Notes under the pieces: generated by a model
What the model saw: only the letters and a program-made list of their open reading frames with translations
The model's database searches: none
What the model was told of the DNA's origin: nothing
Translations under genes and position numbers: made by a program
Shown: positions 46,718-55,049 of the stretch, in pieces
Position numbering within the stretch: position 1 is the first letter of the stretch
Layout: each line of letters begins with the position of its first letter
Assembly (NCBI GenBank): GCA_019058245.1
Contig: JAHPZJ010000006.1
Span: 62,001 to 126,000, forward strand
Direction of reading: 5' to 3'
Length of the DNA stretch: 64,000 bases
Source: Promethearchaeota archaeon
Lineage (GTDB): Archaea; Asgardarchaeota; Lokiarchaeia; Sigyniarchaeales; SOKP01

Positions 46718-47055
46718 GTAAAGAACCTACAAATTAGTTAAAATGGCAATGAATAGATCAATTTAGTATGAAATAAACTTTTTTTTTTTAACTTAGTTAA
46801 ATTGAATAAACAAATAATTTTCTTTAAATTTTCTTTGAAAAAAATATTTTGAACTAAATTTAATGAGTAATTTACATTGTCTTTTTATACCCTAGAATTA
46901 CATTCCAGAATTTTTCATTTTGATTTGACTTATTTTCTTAAAAATGTGTAATTAAGTGAGATTGATTAGAAAAAGAATAAATATAATTCGAGTTTTCTAA
47001 ATCTATATAAATGCTAAGTTATAAGATTAATTAAAAGAAAATTGTGTGAGAAAAA
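46718..47055. other. Intergenic region, promoters only
   Basis: 338 bases between porG and the membrane protein gene, divergently transcribed. AT-rich, with no ORF, RNA or repeat that I can support. Confidence 0.5.
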
Positions 47056-47730
47056 ATGGATTTTGTATCACTTATTTTTCAATCTACTGCTTTTATCGCT
47101 GCTTTTTATGTTGCTATAATAATTATTAGGAAAGATATACAATATATTGGAAATAAATTATTCGTTATATCTTTTATATTATTTGGATTATATGCTCTTG
47201 TTTTGTTCTTGTATGAATTTCCGATTTCGATTATAGTCAATGAATTCCTTATAGGGTCCTCATTAATAATAATAGTAATAGGTATAGTTTTCTTTGTACT
47301 ATCGATGCAGGTTTTTGCTCAGAGCTCGATATTTTTAAAAAACACAATCACCAAAGTGATTACTGTAATTTCTGTAGCAGTGTGTGTTCTAACTTTCTTT
47401 TTCCCATATAGAGTTTTGCAGATTCAACCAGAAATAGAAGCAGATAAAAATCTCGTTTCCCTTTTAACCACGGGAATTTGGGTTTTTATTTTAATGATTT
47501 ATAATTCAATTCAGCTATATAAGACATTACAAAATATGGAAGATCCAGATAAAACCTTAAAGAACAAGATAAAACTTTTATTGACTGCTCAGCTTATTGG
47601 AATATTAAGTCCTACGATGAGTGTAATTGGCAATATAACAAAAAACTCATTGTTACACTCGACTATGTTTATATTTTTGGCAATCCCAATGGTTATTATT
47701 GGTTTTATAATTTCAAAAGAGAGAGATTAA
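47056..47730 (+). CDS. Multi-helix membrane protein
   Basis: 224 residues, almost entirely hydrophobic, with six to seven transmembrane helices. The last ends FIISKERD, which resembles the point where seven-helix sensor modules of histidine kinases join their kinase. Here no kinase follows. No transporter motif is visible. Function unknown; stands alone before a hydrolase gene. Confidence 0.6.
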   Translation: MDFVSLIFQSTAFIAAFYVAIIIIRKDIQYIGNKLFVISFILFGLYALVLFLYEFPISIIVNEFLIGSSLIIIVIGIVFFVLSMQVFAQSSIFLKNTITKVITVISVAVCVLTFFFPYRVLQIQPEIEADKNLVSLLTTGIWVFILMIYNSIQLYKTLQNMEDPDKTLKNKIKLLLTAQLIGILSPTMSVIGNITKNSLLHSTMFIFLAIPMVIIGFIISKERD

Positions 47731-47872
47731 AAGAATCTATAATTTTTATTTTTAAAAGCATTCTCTAAAAAAATAAAAAAGAAATCAAAGAAAATAATAT
47801 TAAGCAGATAAAAATATTATAAATTATCATTATTCTTATAACTAGCAATTTTAATATCTAAGTGAATTAAAC

Positions 47873-48718
47873 ATGAAAAATGAAACAGGATTTTTTGAAG
47901 GAAGAGAATTGAAAAAATTATTTTATCAATATTGGTTACCAGATTCGGGAGATATAAAAGCATATGTTGTAGCATTTCATGGATGGGGTACTCATTCTGA
48001 TAGATTGAAAGATGTGGCTAATTATCTTACAGAAAATGGATATGCTGTTTATGCGTTTGATTTAAGAGGGCATTGGAGAAATGCTGGTGATATTCCAGGC
48101 CATATAGATAGTATGGATCATATCCAAAAGGATACGCTTCTCTTTATGGATATGCTCCGTGATATTGCGGGAAATAAAAAAATTTTTCTGATGGGACATT
48201 CTTTTGGAGGTTTAATATGTTTAATTTTTGCTATTAATCACCCAAACTTAGCAGGAGTGTTGGTATCATCTCCATTATTAGGAATGTTTTTAAAATTATC
48301 AATGGGTAAAAAAGTTATAAAATCAATATCTAAAACTCTTGATAAATTATCACCAAATAAGATATTAGATAATATTATCGATCAAAATCAATTAACAAGT
48401 GATTTAAAAATATTAAGAGAACATATTGCGGATAAACATAAAACAGAAGTAATATCTGCCAAGTCTGCGACTGAAATTGATAAATTTTCAAAATGGGCAA
48501 TGGATAATGCCTCAAAATTACTTTGTCCAATATTTATTATGCAATCTGGAGATGACAAAATAGTAGATAAGGATATGGCTAATCAATTCTTTAAACTTAT
48601 TAGCTTCAAAGATAAAACTTATCGTGAATATGATGGCTTTCTACATGAATTATGGAATGAAAAAGGAAGAGTACAAGTTTATCAAGATATGTATGTGTGG
48701 TTAGAAAAACATTTGTAA
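47873..48718 (+). CDS. Monoacylglycerol lipase-like alpha/beta hydrolase
   Basis: 281 residues. FHGWGTHSDRLKDVANYL, YAFDLRGHWRNAG, nucleophile elbow GHSFGG (Ser near residue 112), QSGDDKIV acid and FLHELWNE histidine: the full Hydrolase_4 (monoglyceride lipase) pattern. Soluble. Likely acts on acyl esters, but the natural substrate is unknown. This is the third alpha/beta hydrolase of the window. Confidence 0.88.
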   Translation: MKNETGFFEGRELKKLFYQYWLPDSGDIKAYVVAFHGWGTHSDRLKDVANYLTENGYAVYAFDLRGHWRNAGDIPGHIDSMDHIQKDTLLFMDMLRDIAGNKKIFLMGHSFGGLICLIFAINHPNLAGVLVSSPLLGMFLKLSMGKKVIKSISKTLDKLSPNKILDNIIDQNQLTSDLKILREHIADKHKTEVISAKSATEIDKFSKWAMDNASKLLCPIFIMQSGDDKIVDKDMANQFFKLISFKDKTYREYDGFLHELWNEKGRVQVYQDMYVWLEKHL

Positions 48719-48798
48719 AAGAACATTATAGAGATTTTTTTTATCTAAATTAATCCTTTCCTCTTGTCAATTTTTGGTTTTCTTATATTAATCTTCAT

Positions 48799-49956
48799 CT
48801 ATTTCACACCTCCATATACAGCAAAATAATAGCATTTCCAAATTACGTCAACATATTTAAAACCAATATTATCAAGCCACTTTAGCTGGTTGAAAAGTAC
48901 GGCAGGACAGTCTTCTTGACGATGATCTATGAGAATTCTCTCAATATCATCCATTGAATAATTACTTCTTAAAAAATCAGTCCATTGCTTTACATACATA
49001 TCTTGTAAATAATTATTTGAACCCAGAATATTATCCAAATTATAAAATACTCCTCCTTGATTAAGAGCGTCATAAATTTTTGTATAAAACTTAACTTTAT
49101 CTTCATCAGACCTAAGATGATGTAAGGCTAATGATGATAATATTACATCACACTGAGCTGTAAAAGATAGCATATTAAAATCATCTATAAGAAATTCAAC
49201 ATTGTTAAAGTTTGAAAGCTTTTTTTTAGCTAACTCGACCATATTCTCTGATACATCAATCATAGTTAATTTAGAATTCGGAAAGTGCATTTTTATCAAT
49301 TTTGAGAGATTTCCTGTCCCAGAGCCTAAATCAACTATTTTTATTTGTTGATGTATATCAAATGGTATAGAATTTATCAATGCTATCAGCATTTCATTAT
49401 AATAGGGAACTACTTTGGGGATAAAATCATCATATGCAAATGATATTTCTTCAAATCGAACTCTAATTTTTTCATTTATACTTTTTGTATTATACTTCTC
49501 TAAATACAAAAGTTTAACATTTTCATTCAATTCCTCGGTTTTAAATATATTATATCCCAGTTTCTGATAAAGATATAGATTTTTTTCGCTCTTAAATCCA
49601 GTAAATAATTCAAATCTGTCAGCATAGCTAAAGTTGTTTTCAATCTTTCTAAGAATTAAAGTACCTAACCCTTGATTTTGATATTCTGGATGGACTATTA
49701 ATTTTCCTATGAAGCATGATTCTTTATCTCGATATGCTCTTACCGATCCAATTATTTTATCATTTTTTAAAGCTTTTAGAAATATACTTTTTCTAAACTC
49801 CTCTTTAAGTTCTTCAATTGTCTGATGTAAAGGAGGGATATTGAAATCATTGTAGATTTCTGCTTCGCTTTGATATGCTATTTTTTGAAGTTGAAGAATT
49901 TCATCTAAATCATTTTCTTTAACTGATTTAATTTCAACAGATTTAATTTCACTCAT
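48799..49956 (-). CDS. GNAT acetyltransferase - SAM methyltransferase fusion
   Basis: 385 residues. Residues 1-155 are a GNAT domain (VHPEYQNQGLGTLILRKIE is the acetyl-CoA-binding motif A; LYQKLGYNIFK near 135). Residues 165-385 are a class I methyltransferase (KIVDLGSGTGNLSKL motif I, LTMIDVSENMVELAKKKL motif II, LSSLALHHL motif IV region). Both active regions look intact. Start ATG with GAGGAG upstream. The gene is preceded by a 213-nt leader holding a Trp-rich peptide, so expression probably responds to tryptophan. The substrate is unknown. Confidence 0.85.
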   Translation of the reverse strand: MSEIKSVEIKSVKENDLDEILQLQKIAYQSEAEIYNDFNIPPLHQTIEELKEEFRKSIFLKALKNDKIIGSVRAYRDKESCFIGKLIVHPEYQNQGLGTLILRKIENNFSYADRFELFTGFKSEKNLYLYQKLGYNIFKTEELNENVKLLYLEKYNTKSINEKIRVRFEEISFAYDDFIPKVVPYYNEMLIALINSIPFDIHQQIKIVDLGSGTGNLSKLIKMHFPNSKLTMIDVSENMVELAKKKLSNFNNVEFLIDDFNMLSFTAQCDVILSSLALHHLRSDEDKVKFYTKIYDALNQGGVFYNLDNILGSNNYLQDMYVKQWTDFLRSNYSMDDIERILIDHRQEDCPAVLFNQLKWLDNIGFKYVDVIWKCYYFAVYGGVK

Positions 49957-50042
49957 TATTTTTTCTCCTCAAAAATTTTTTCCGATATATCATTTCGATT
50001 ATTTTTTTTTATTTTTTTCTGATATTTTTTTTTTTCACTCAT
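49956..50042 (-). CDS. Possible 28-residue Lys-rich uORF coupled to the GNAT-methyltransferase gene
   Basis: Reading from the ATG at 50042 gives 28 codons dominated by Lys and Glu, ending in TAATG where the A of the stop is the A of the fusion gene's start. GAGGAG lies inside its last codons and serves the downstream start. The A-rich sequence makes chance plausible. If translated, it would couple the two reading frames. Confidence 0.25.
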   Translation of the reverse strand: MSEKKKYQKKIKKNNRNDISEKIFEEKK

Positions 50043-50126
50043 ATTCAATATATTTTATGAATTGGATTAGAATTTCTTAAAGAAGTGAAAGATAGTTGGA
50101 ATGATATAAGAATATCTTTAATTTTT

Positions 50127-50134
50127 AAAAAAAA
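50127..50134 (-). terminator. U8 tract in the leader of the GNAT-methyltransferase gene
   Basis: A run of eight T on the minus strand 27 bases after the leader hairpin. In archaea such runs can terminate transcription. Its position between leader peptide and structural gene suits an attenuator, but the run is not directly attached to the hairpin. Confidence 0.4.
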
Positions 50135-50161
50135 CAGAAATTCTAATAATTAAACCATTGC

Positions 50162-50178
50162 GCACGTTCTACGCGTGC
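50162..50178 (-). promoter_or_regulatory. Leader hairpin A overlapping the Trp leader stop codon
   Basis: Stem GCACG/CGTGC with loop CGTAGAA. The stem begins at the last base of the third Trp codon and the loop contains the TAG stop. It matches hairpin B at 58943-58960 in position and form. The third base pair is A-U here and G-C there. Confidence 0.7.
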
Positions 50179-50246
50179 CAATGTAATACCCAAAACCAAC
50201 TAATGAAAAATTTTCTTAAGCTTAAGTTTTTTTTAATTGTTGTCAT
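50169..50246 (-). CDS. Tryptophan-rich leader peptide A
   Basis: 25 codons from the ATG at 50246, ending SWFWVLHWHA and TAG. Trp codons are 17, 19 and 23. Trp makes up 3 of the last 9 residues, in a window where Trp is rare. The next minus-strand gene is the GNAT-methyltransferase fusion, 213 nt downstream. The upstream promoter and the hairpin at the stop repeat those of leader B at the trp operon. The perfect palindrome CTTAAGCTTAAG (50215-50226) lies within it. The role is most likely ribosome-based sensing of Trp-tRNA. No Shine-Dalgarno is obvious, and the transcript probably has a leader of about 25-30 nt. Confidence 0.75.
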   Translation of the reverse strand: MTTIKKNLSLRKFFISWFWVLHWHA

Positions 50247-50295
50247 TTTTCATTCAAAAGGTTTTGTTAATTATACAAATGTAATAATTAATTGA

Positions 50296-50310
50296 TATTT
50301 ATATTTTTTT
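50296..50310 (-). promoter_or_regulatory. Promoter of leader A
   Basis: AAAAAAATATAAATA on the minus strand, with the TATA box 57 nt before the leader ATG. The same 15 bases stand 56 nt before leader B. Transcription would begin near 50275. Confidence 0.65.
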
Positions 50311-50385
50311 AAATTCCTTAAATAATGATAAATTAGATTATTTTTTCTAATTTCTATTGTCTATTTAAGATTTAGAAAATCTTAA

Positions 50386-50604
50386 ATGGATATATATGCA
50401 TGGAATACGAAAGTGAGCAGTTTGTTTGATTTCAATAAAGATCCCAGATTGAATAATAATATCATATCAGAAAATCCAGATAAAGTGAAAGAACTACTTG
50501 AACTGTGTTGGAAAGATGCCCGAGAACCAATTGACTTTGATTTCATGCGCCATTTTAAAGATCGACTGGGTTGTACACCAGTAACTCGAAAATTAACCAA
50601 ATAA
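50386..50604 (+). pseudogene. Sulfatase C-terminal fragment
   Basis: 72 residues: WNTKVSSLFDFNKDPRLNNN then IISENPDKVKELLELCWKDA, which is the typical tail of arylsulfatase/phosphatase-fold enzymes (LYDLEKDP...NP). The catalytic N-terminal part is missing, and a TAA lies directly before the ATG, so this is a remnant of a longer gene. It indicates past loss of sequence next to leader A. Confidence 0.5.
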
Positions 50605-50717
50605 TCCAAAGGGATTTTTTTTACTAAATAATTTCACCTAAAATAAATTAATAATAGTATAGTGAAAAAAGATAGTTAGTAATATTTAACAAAATGTGAT
50701 AAAAACCTAACATTTAT

Positions 50718-50757
50718 ATATGTTAATTATTTCTAATAATATGTTAATTATTTCTAA
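50718..50757 (+). promoter_or_regulatory. Tandem 21-bp direct repeat, likely operator
   Basis: ATATGTTAATTATTTCTAA occurs at 50718-50736 and again at 50739-50757, with a period of 21 bases (two helical turns). It overlaps a TATA-like ATTTATATATG and precedes the membrane-protein/HTH pair. A good candidate site for the HTH protein encoded downstream. Confidence 0.55.
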
Positions 50758-50792
50758 CAAATTATGAAAAAAATATAACAAGTGGTGATAAA

Positions 50793-51110
50793 ATGGATAT
50801 AGGAATAATAATTCTGTTGATTCTAGGAATATTTCTGGCACAAATTTTGATTTTTCTATTTGTGTTCAGATATACAAAGAAAAAAGGGATACTTCTAAGA
50901 GATGAAATGACCCGCGGGATGATGCGTAAATCTAGCGAAATTTCGTTTTGGGGATCTTGGGTTTTCTGGATCATTATCTTAATATTAGAATCAATTTCAG
51001 AGTTCACCTTCAATTGGTATATCTATTGCGGACTAATAGGAATGGGAGTTATTTACGTAATTTCTAATGCAATCATAAAATTCCAATTAAAAAACAAAGG
51101 TCAGGATTAA
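50793..51110 (+). CDS. Small membrane protein paired with HTH regulator
   Basis: 105 residues with three hydrophobic helices (about 3-22, 48-67 and 72-92) and a basic loop between the first two. It resembles the DUF2178-type membrane proteins that accompany small XRE regulators in archaea and Gram-positive bacteria. Its stop overlaps the regulator's start (TAATG). Probably acts as a membrane-bound partner or sensor for the regulator. Confidence 0.65.
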   Translation: MDIGIIILLILGIFLAQILIFLFVFRYTKKKGILLRDEMTRGMMRKSSEISFWGSWVFWIIILILESISEFTFNWYIYCGLIGMGVIYVISNAIIKFQLKNKGQD

Positions 51111-51352
51111 TGGCGAAGAAAACTAAAGAAGAGGAGTTTACTACCAGAATCAAGGAATTACGGGCTAGATATAATCTGACTCAGAGTGATTTAGCTAAAA
51201 TGGTTAATGTCCGGCGCGAGACGATCCTTTATATTGAAAAAGGAAAATATAATCCTTCTCTTGTTCTAGCTCATAAAATCTCAAAAGCATTGAACTCTAA
51301 AATCGATGAGATATTTCTCTTTGCAGATGATCAAGACACTAATCCTATTTAA
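51110..51352 (+). CDS. XRE-family HTH transcriptional regulator
   Basis: 80 residues, essentially one helix-turn-helix domain: [20 protein letters not shown] then [20 protein letters not shown], the Cro/CI-type pattern of the small YozG-like regulators. Translationally coupled to the membrane protein. The tandem repeat upstream of the pair suggests autoregulation. Confidence 0.9.
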   Translation: MAKKTKEEEFTTRIKELRARYNLTQSDLAKMVNVRRETILYIEKGKYNPSLVLAHKISKALNSKIDEIFLFADDQDTNPI

Positions 51353-51376
51353 TCATTTTTTTTTTTAAGATTAAAA

Positions 51377-51970
51377 TTAAAGCTCTAAGAAATTTTTTAA
51401 GATTTGAATGCCGTGTGGCTTCATTTTGATGGATTCGGGGTGGAATTGAAGACCTTCTACGGGATATTGCTTATGTCGAACTCCCATAATCGTACCATCA
51501 TCCGCTGTTGCAGAGATTTTAAGGTTTTGAGGGAGGATATCCCCCTTTGCTGCTAGTGAATGATATCGAATAACCTGTAAAGGATTGGAAACATCTTTTA
51601 ATACTGTTTTTTGGTCGTGAAACACTTTAGATTCTTTACCATGCATAGGGCCTACTTTAGCTCTTCCTACATATTCCACATTTTCATCTTCTCCAAAAGC
51701 TTCGACAATCGCTTGATGACCTAAACAGATCCCCAATATTGGTATTTTGGAGTAGAACTCTTTAATGATTGGAATTACTGTACCCGTATCATATTTAGGA
51801 TGCCCAGGACCAGGTGAGATAATTATCTTATCAGCATTCATTTCTTTTACTTTATCTACTGCAATATGGTTATCCTCAACAATTATTTCAGCGTCTGGTT
51901 GTAATTGACATATATAATTGACCAGATTATACACAAAACTATCATAATTATTAATAAATAGAATTTTCAT
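51377..51970 (-). CDS. trpG: Anthranilate synthase component II (glutamine amidotransferase)
   Basis: 197 residues. Class I glutaminase: NNYDSFVYNLVNYI near the start, SPGPGHP near residue 53, catalytic ILGICLGHQAI with Cys near residue 79, and the LQFHPES His-Glu pair. Supplies ammonia to TrpE. Its ATG overlaps the trpE stop by 4 bases. Last gene of the trp operon. Confidence 0.96.
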   Translation of the reverse strand: MKILFINNYDSFVYNLVNYICQLQPDAEIIVEDNHIAVDKVKEMNADKIIISPGPGHPKYDTGTVIPIIKEFYSKIPILGICLGHQAIVEAFGEDENVEYVGRAKVGPMHGKESKVFHDQKTVLKDVSNPLQVIRYHSLAAKGDILPQNLKISATADDGTIMGVRHKQYPVEGLQFHPESIKMKPHGIQILKNFLEL

Positions 51971-53463
51971 TTTTGTCTCGCCTCTGCGATTTTTATTGAT
52001 TTCAATACACTATAGAGTTTATTATAAGTCTCCATATATTCTTCATGAGGTTGACTATCAGCAACAATACCTCCTCCAGCTTGTGCAAAATATGAGCCAT
52101 TTCTTCCAAATAGAGTTCTTATTGCAATAGCAAATGTCATATCGCCATTGAAGCTAAAATACCCGACTCCACCACCATAGGGACCCCTTGACTCTGTTTC
52201 TAATTCTTGAATTAACTCCATAGCACGTTTCTTTGGAGCTCCCGAAAGTGTTCCAGCGGGGAATACACTCTTTAAGACTTGATATCCGTCTAATGGCGTT
52301 TTACTTCTAACTTTACTAACAATATGTTGGACTTTTTGATATTTCTGGACTGCCATTAGTTCAAATGTATCAACAGAACCCGGATATGAGACCTTAGCTA
52401 AGTCGTTCCTTGCTAAATCCACCAGCATTATGTGTTCAGCCTGCTCTTTTGGATCATTAAGCAATTCTTTTTCTAACTTTAAATCTTCCTCGGGTGTCTT
52501 ACCTCTCCTAATCGTACCTGCGATTGGCACTGTGTTAAGAACATTTTTATTCTTGGAAATAAGTGCTTCGGGGCTACTTCCAATGATCTTAATCTTTCCA
52601 AAATTTATATTGTACATATATTGGGAAGGATTAAGCACTCTGAGAACCTCGTAGATCTTCATAGCATCGATTTTACTATCCGTGTATAGCCTTCGGGAAA
52701 TAACTGCTTGTATTATGTCACCCGCGTAAATATGTTCTTTTGTTTTTTCAATCATTCTTGCATGAGCACTTTCACTCGTATTTGAACGGAACGTGGATTC
52801 ATCCACTTCATCTATATCTATTGGAATTTCCTTTTTTACGTCCGATTTATTATTTCTATTAAACAGACTAAGTTGATAACGAATGTCCTTATCTTTAGAA
52901 TAGTCATCGATGCTATTATCAATCATAAATAGGGCGTTTGATGCATGGGAGTAAACCAAAACTTTTGTATAGAGTGCCATCATAATATCTGGAAACTCAC
53001 TCGTGGATTTATATCCTACATATGGAGCCACCACATCATAACCGATGTATCCTAACATCCCACCATAAAAGATATTCCTTGGGAATAATTCCGTAAAAGG
53101 AAGGTTAGAATAAGGAGTGAGACGACTAAGTGTATTAAGAGCTAACATATTATAATCCACATTATCCTTGAAAGGGAGGGGATTATGCGGTCTTTCCTCA
53201 ACTGGATCTTTCGATTCCATATACTCTTTGATAGTCTCACCTCTAGCGCTCGTGATATCGTACATTTTAAATTGATCTTCTTTAATTTCCAGTATAAAAT
53301 CCGGATCTAGAGCAATAAAACTATATAACGTTTCTTTTGTATTCTCTGAAGCAGACTCCAAGAGCGCATGCTTTTTCAAGTCATATTTCTTTACTAAATA
53401 TTTATAAAATTCAAAGATGTTTTCCAATTCTCCAATTTTTTCAATATGAATATCAAATTCCAT
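51967..53463 (-). CDS. trpE: Anthranilate synthase component I
   Basis: 498 residues, full length. The N-terminal LLESASENTKETLYSF segment near residue 38 carries the LLES element used for tryptophan feedback inhibition in other TrpE proteins. The chorismate-binding core includes QAVISRRLYT, EHIMLVDLARNDLAKVS, VFPAGTLSGAPKKRAMELI and QAGGGIVADS, as expected. Converts chorismate to anthranilate with TrpG. 36 nt after the Fe-S protein gene in the operon. Enzyme feedback and the leader peptide would give two layers of control. Confidence 0.97.
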   Translation of the reverse strand: MEFDIHIEKIGELENIFEFYKYLVKKYDLKKHALLESASENTKETLYSFIALDPDFILEIKEDQFKMYDITSARGETIKEYMESKDPVEERPHNPLPFKDNVDYNMLALNTLSRLTPYSNLPFTELFPRNIFYGGMLGYIGYDVVAPYVGYKSTSEFPDIMMALYTKVLVYSHASNALFMIDNSIDDYSKDKDIRYQLSLFNRNNKSDVKKEIPIDIDEVDESTFRSNTSESAHARMIEKTKEHIYAGDIIQAVISRRLYTDSKIDAMKIYEVLRVLNPSQYMYNINFGKIKIIGSSPEALISKNKNVLNTVPIAGTIRRGKTPEEDLKLEKELLNDPKEQAEHIMLVDLARNDLAKVSYPGSVDTFELMAVQKYQKVQHIVSKVRSKTPLDGYQVLKSVFPAGTLSGAPKKRAMELIQELETESRGPYGGGVGYFSFNGDMTFAIAIRTLFGRNGSYFAQAGGGIVADSQPHEEYMETYNKLYSVLKSIKIAEARQK

Positions 53464-53498
53464 TTTTTTATCTGTCCTTTTTATTTTTTTGTTTATAT

Positions 53499-54215
53499 TT
53501 ATTTATTTTTAATTCCAAAAGCTCTTGGACATTTAACTCTGCATAGATTACATTTTTGGAGTGTATATCCTTTCTGATGTTTAAAATTCGATATTGGCCT
53601 ACAAAGTGCTTGATTTACCGTTTCTCCATTTAATGCTTGTTGAGGACAAAATTCAATACATATATTACATGAATCCAAACATCCTTCATAAGTGGCAATT
53701 GCATCTGCTTCTAGCTCAATATCTACCAGAACGGCTCCAAGTTGGATCATATTACCATAAATATTATTAATTAAAAGAGTATTTTTTCCAATAACTCCAA
53801 GACCACTAAGATAACCTGCATGTCTTAATGACAAAATTGCTCTTCCATAAGACCTATCTGGTTCCCAATACTCGTATGGGTCATCTGATGGTATGGGGAC
53901 ACATCTTATTCCCAATTCCTCTAAGCTATATAAAATATCAATAGTTAATTTATCAATAATCCTCATAATCATGCTATTTACAAAAGTATATGGAACACAA
54001 TTAACAGCATAATTTGAACTGTTAGGAGTTCTTTTTAAGAATACAACTATTGATTTACATTCTGGAAAAATATCAGTAGGATGAAATCCTTTAGGCGCAT
54101 CTTTAAATCTATCAACTGATGCAATTCCACATAGATCAGCTCCTAAATTATTTATTCTATTCTTAATATAGTTAGAATTAATATTATTGAGTAACTCATT
54201 TTCAGTATTTCTCAC
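53499..54215 (-). CDS. QueG-like 4Fe-4S protein inside the trp operon
   Basis: 238 residues. It resembles epoxyqueuosine-reductase-type proteins: AGYLSGLGVIGKNTLLINN near residue 135, then cysteine sets CLDSCNICIEFCP and CNLCRVKCP for two [4Fe-4S] clusters. It lacks the HEAT-like C-terminal part of true QueG, and its active-site Asp is not certain. It sits between trpA and trpE, with 3 nt and 35 nt spacers. A redox function tied to tryptophan synthesis or regulation is possible but unknown. Confidence 0.75.
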   Translation of the reverse strand: MRNTENELLNNINSNYIKNRINNLGADLCGIASVDRFKDAPKGFHPTDIFPECKSIVVFLKRTPNSSNYAVNCVPYTFVNSMIMRIIDKLTIDILYSLEELGIRCVPIPSDDPYEYWEPDRSYGRAILSLRHAGYLSGLGVIGKNTLLINNIYGNMIQLGAVLVDIELEADAIATYEGCLDSCNICIEFCPQQALNGETVNQALCRPISNFKHQKGYTLQKCNLCRVKCPRAFGIKNK

Positions 54216-54218
54216 TAT

Positions 54219-55049
54219 TCAATTCACCCTCCTTATTGCATTCATAATACTTGAAACAAAATCCTTCATTTCTAATTCCATCTTCTTATGATCATTAAGA
54301 TTTTTTTTAACTATATTTACAATAGCAGAACCTATAATGATTCCATTGGCACCAGCATCAATAATTGCATTAGCATGTTCTGGTTTAGAAATACCAAATC
54401 CAACAAATACGGGGAGAACTTTTTCAGTCTTAAGCTTGATCCGTTTGATAGTATCTTTAGTAATTTGCGCAACAGTATCCCTAATCCCTGTAACACCCAT
54501 AATTGCAATTAAATAAATAAAACCTTTTCCTACTTTCAAGATTTTATCTAATCTCTCCTCTGTTGTGGAAGGAGCAACTAGAAAAATCAAGCAGATATTA
54601 TATTTTTCACATGCCTTCAAAGTCAAATCTGCTTCTTCTATAGGTAAATCTCCAATCACAATTCCATCTACACCGTTCTCTTTAAGATTTTTAAATGTTA
54701 TATCAAGAGATGCTTCTATGGTGTCAGCACCTTGAATTAGAATGTTATAATAAGTTAATACAACTATTGGTTTCTCTGTTTCAGATCTTATAGTCTTTAT
54801 AGCCTTTAAAGCTGTTTTTGTATTTACTCCTGCATTGAAAGCCCTAACATTTGCCTCTTGAATAGTAGGGCCGTCTGCAATTGGATCAGAAAAGGGAATT
54901 CCAATTTCAAGAATATCAGCATATGGTTCTATGATTTTGGCAAGCTTTATAAATTGATCCATATTGGGATCTCCAGCCACTAAGAATGGCATAAATCTTC
55001 TTTCATTATTATTTTTGAACAATTCTAATATTCTATTTGAATCTGTCAT
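54219..55049 (-). CDS. trpA: Tryptophan synthase alpha subunit
   Basis: 276 residues. TIM-barrel cleaving indole-3-glycerol phosphate to indole. Visible: [36 protein letters not shown] with catalytic Glu, [12 protein letters not shown] with the catalytic Asp, [14 protein letters not shown] and [12 protein letters not shown] (phosphate site). Overlaps trpB by 4 bases. Confidence 0.97.
   Translation of the reverse strand: MTDSNRILELFKNNNERRFMPFLVAGDPNMDQFIKLAKIIEPYADILEIGIPFSDPIADGPTIQEANVRAFNAGVNTKTALKAIKTIRSETEKPIVVLTYYNILIQGADTIEASLDITFKNLKENGVDGIVIGDLPIEEADLTLKACEKYNICLIFLVAPSTTEERLDKILKVGKGFIYLIAIMGVTGIRDTVAQITKDTIKRIKLKTEKVLPVFVGFGISKPEHANAIIDAGANGIIIGSAIVNIVKKNLNDHKKMELEMKDFVSSIMNAIRRVN

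Noticed and set aside
50160..50180. GC-rich inverted repeats near 50.17 and 58.95 kb as tRNA, IS ends or attachment sites
   Set aside because: No cloverleaf and no target duplication; they are better explained as the hairpins of the two Trp leader elements.
50386..50609. Minus-strand ORF 50382-50609
   Set aside because: Antisense to the sulfatase-like fragment; no family resemblance.
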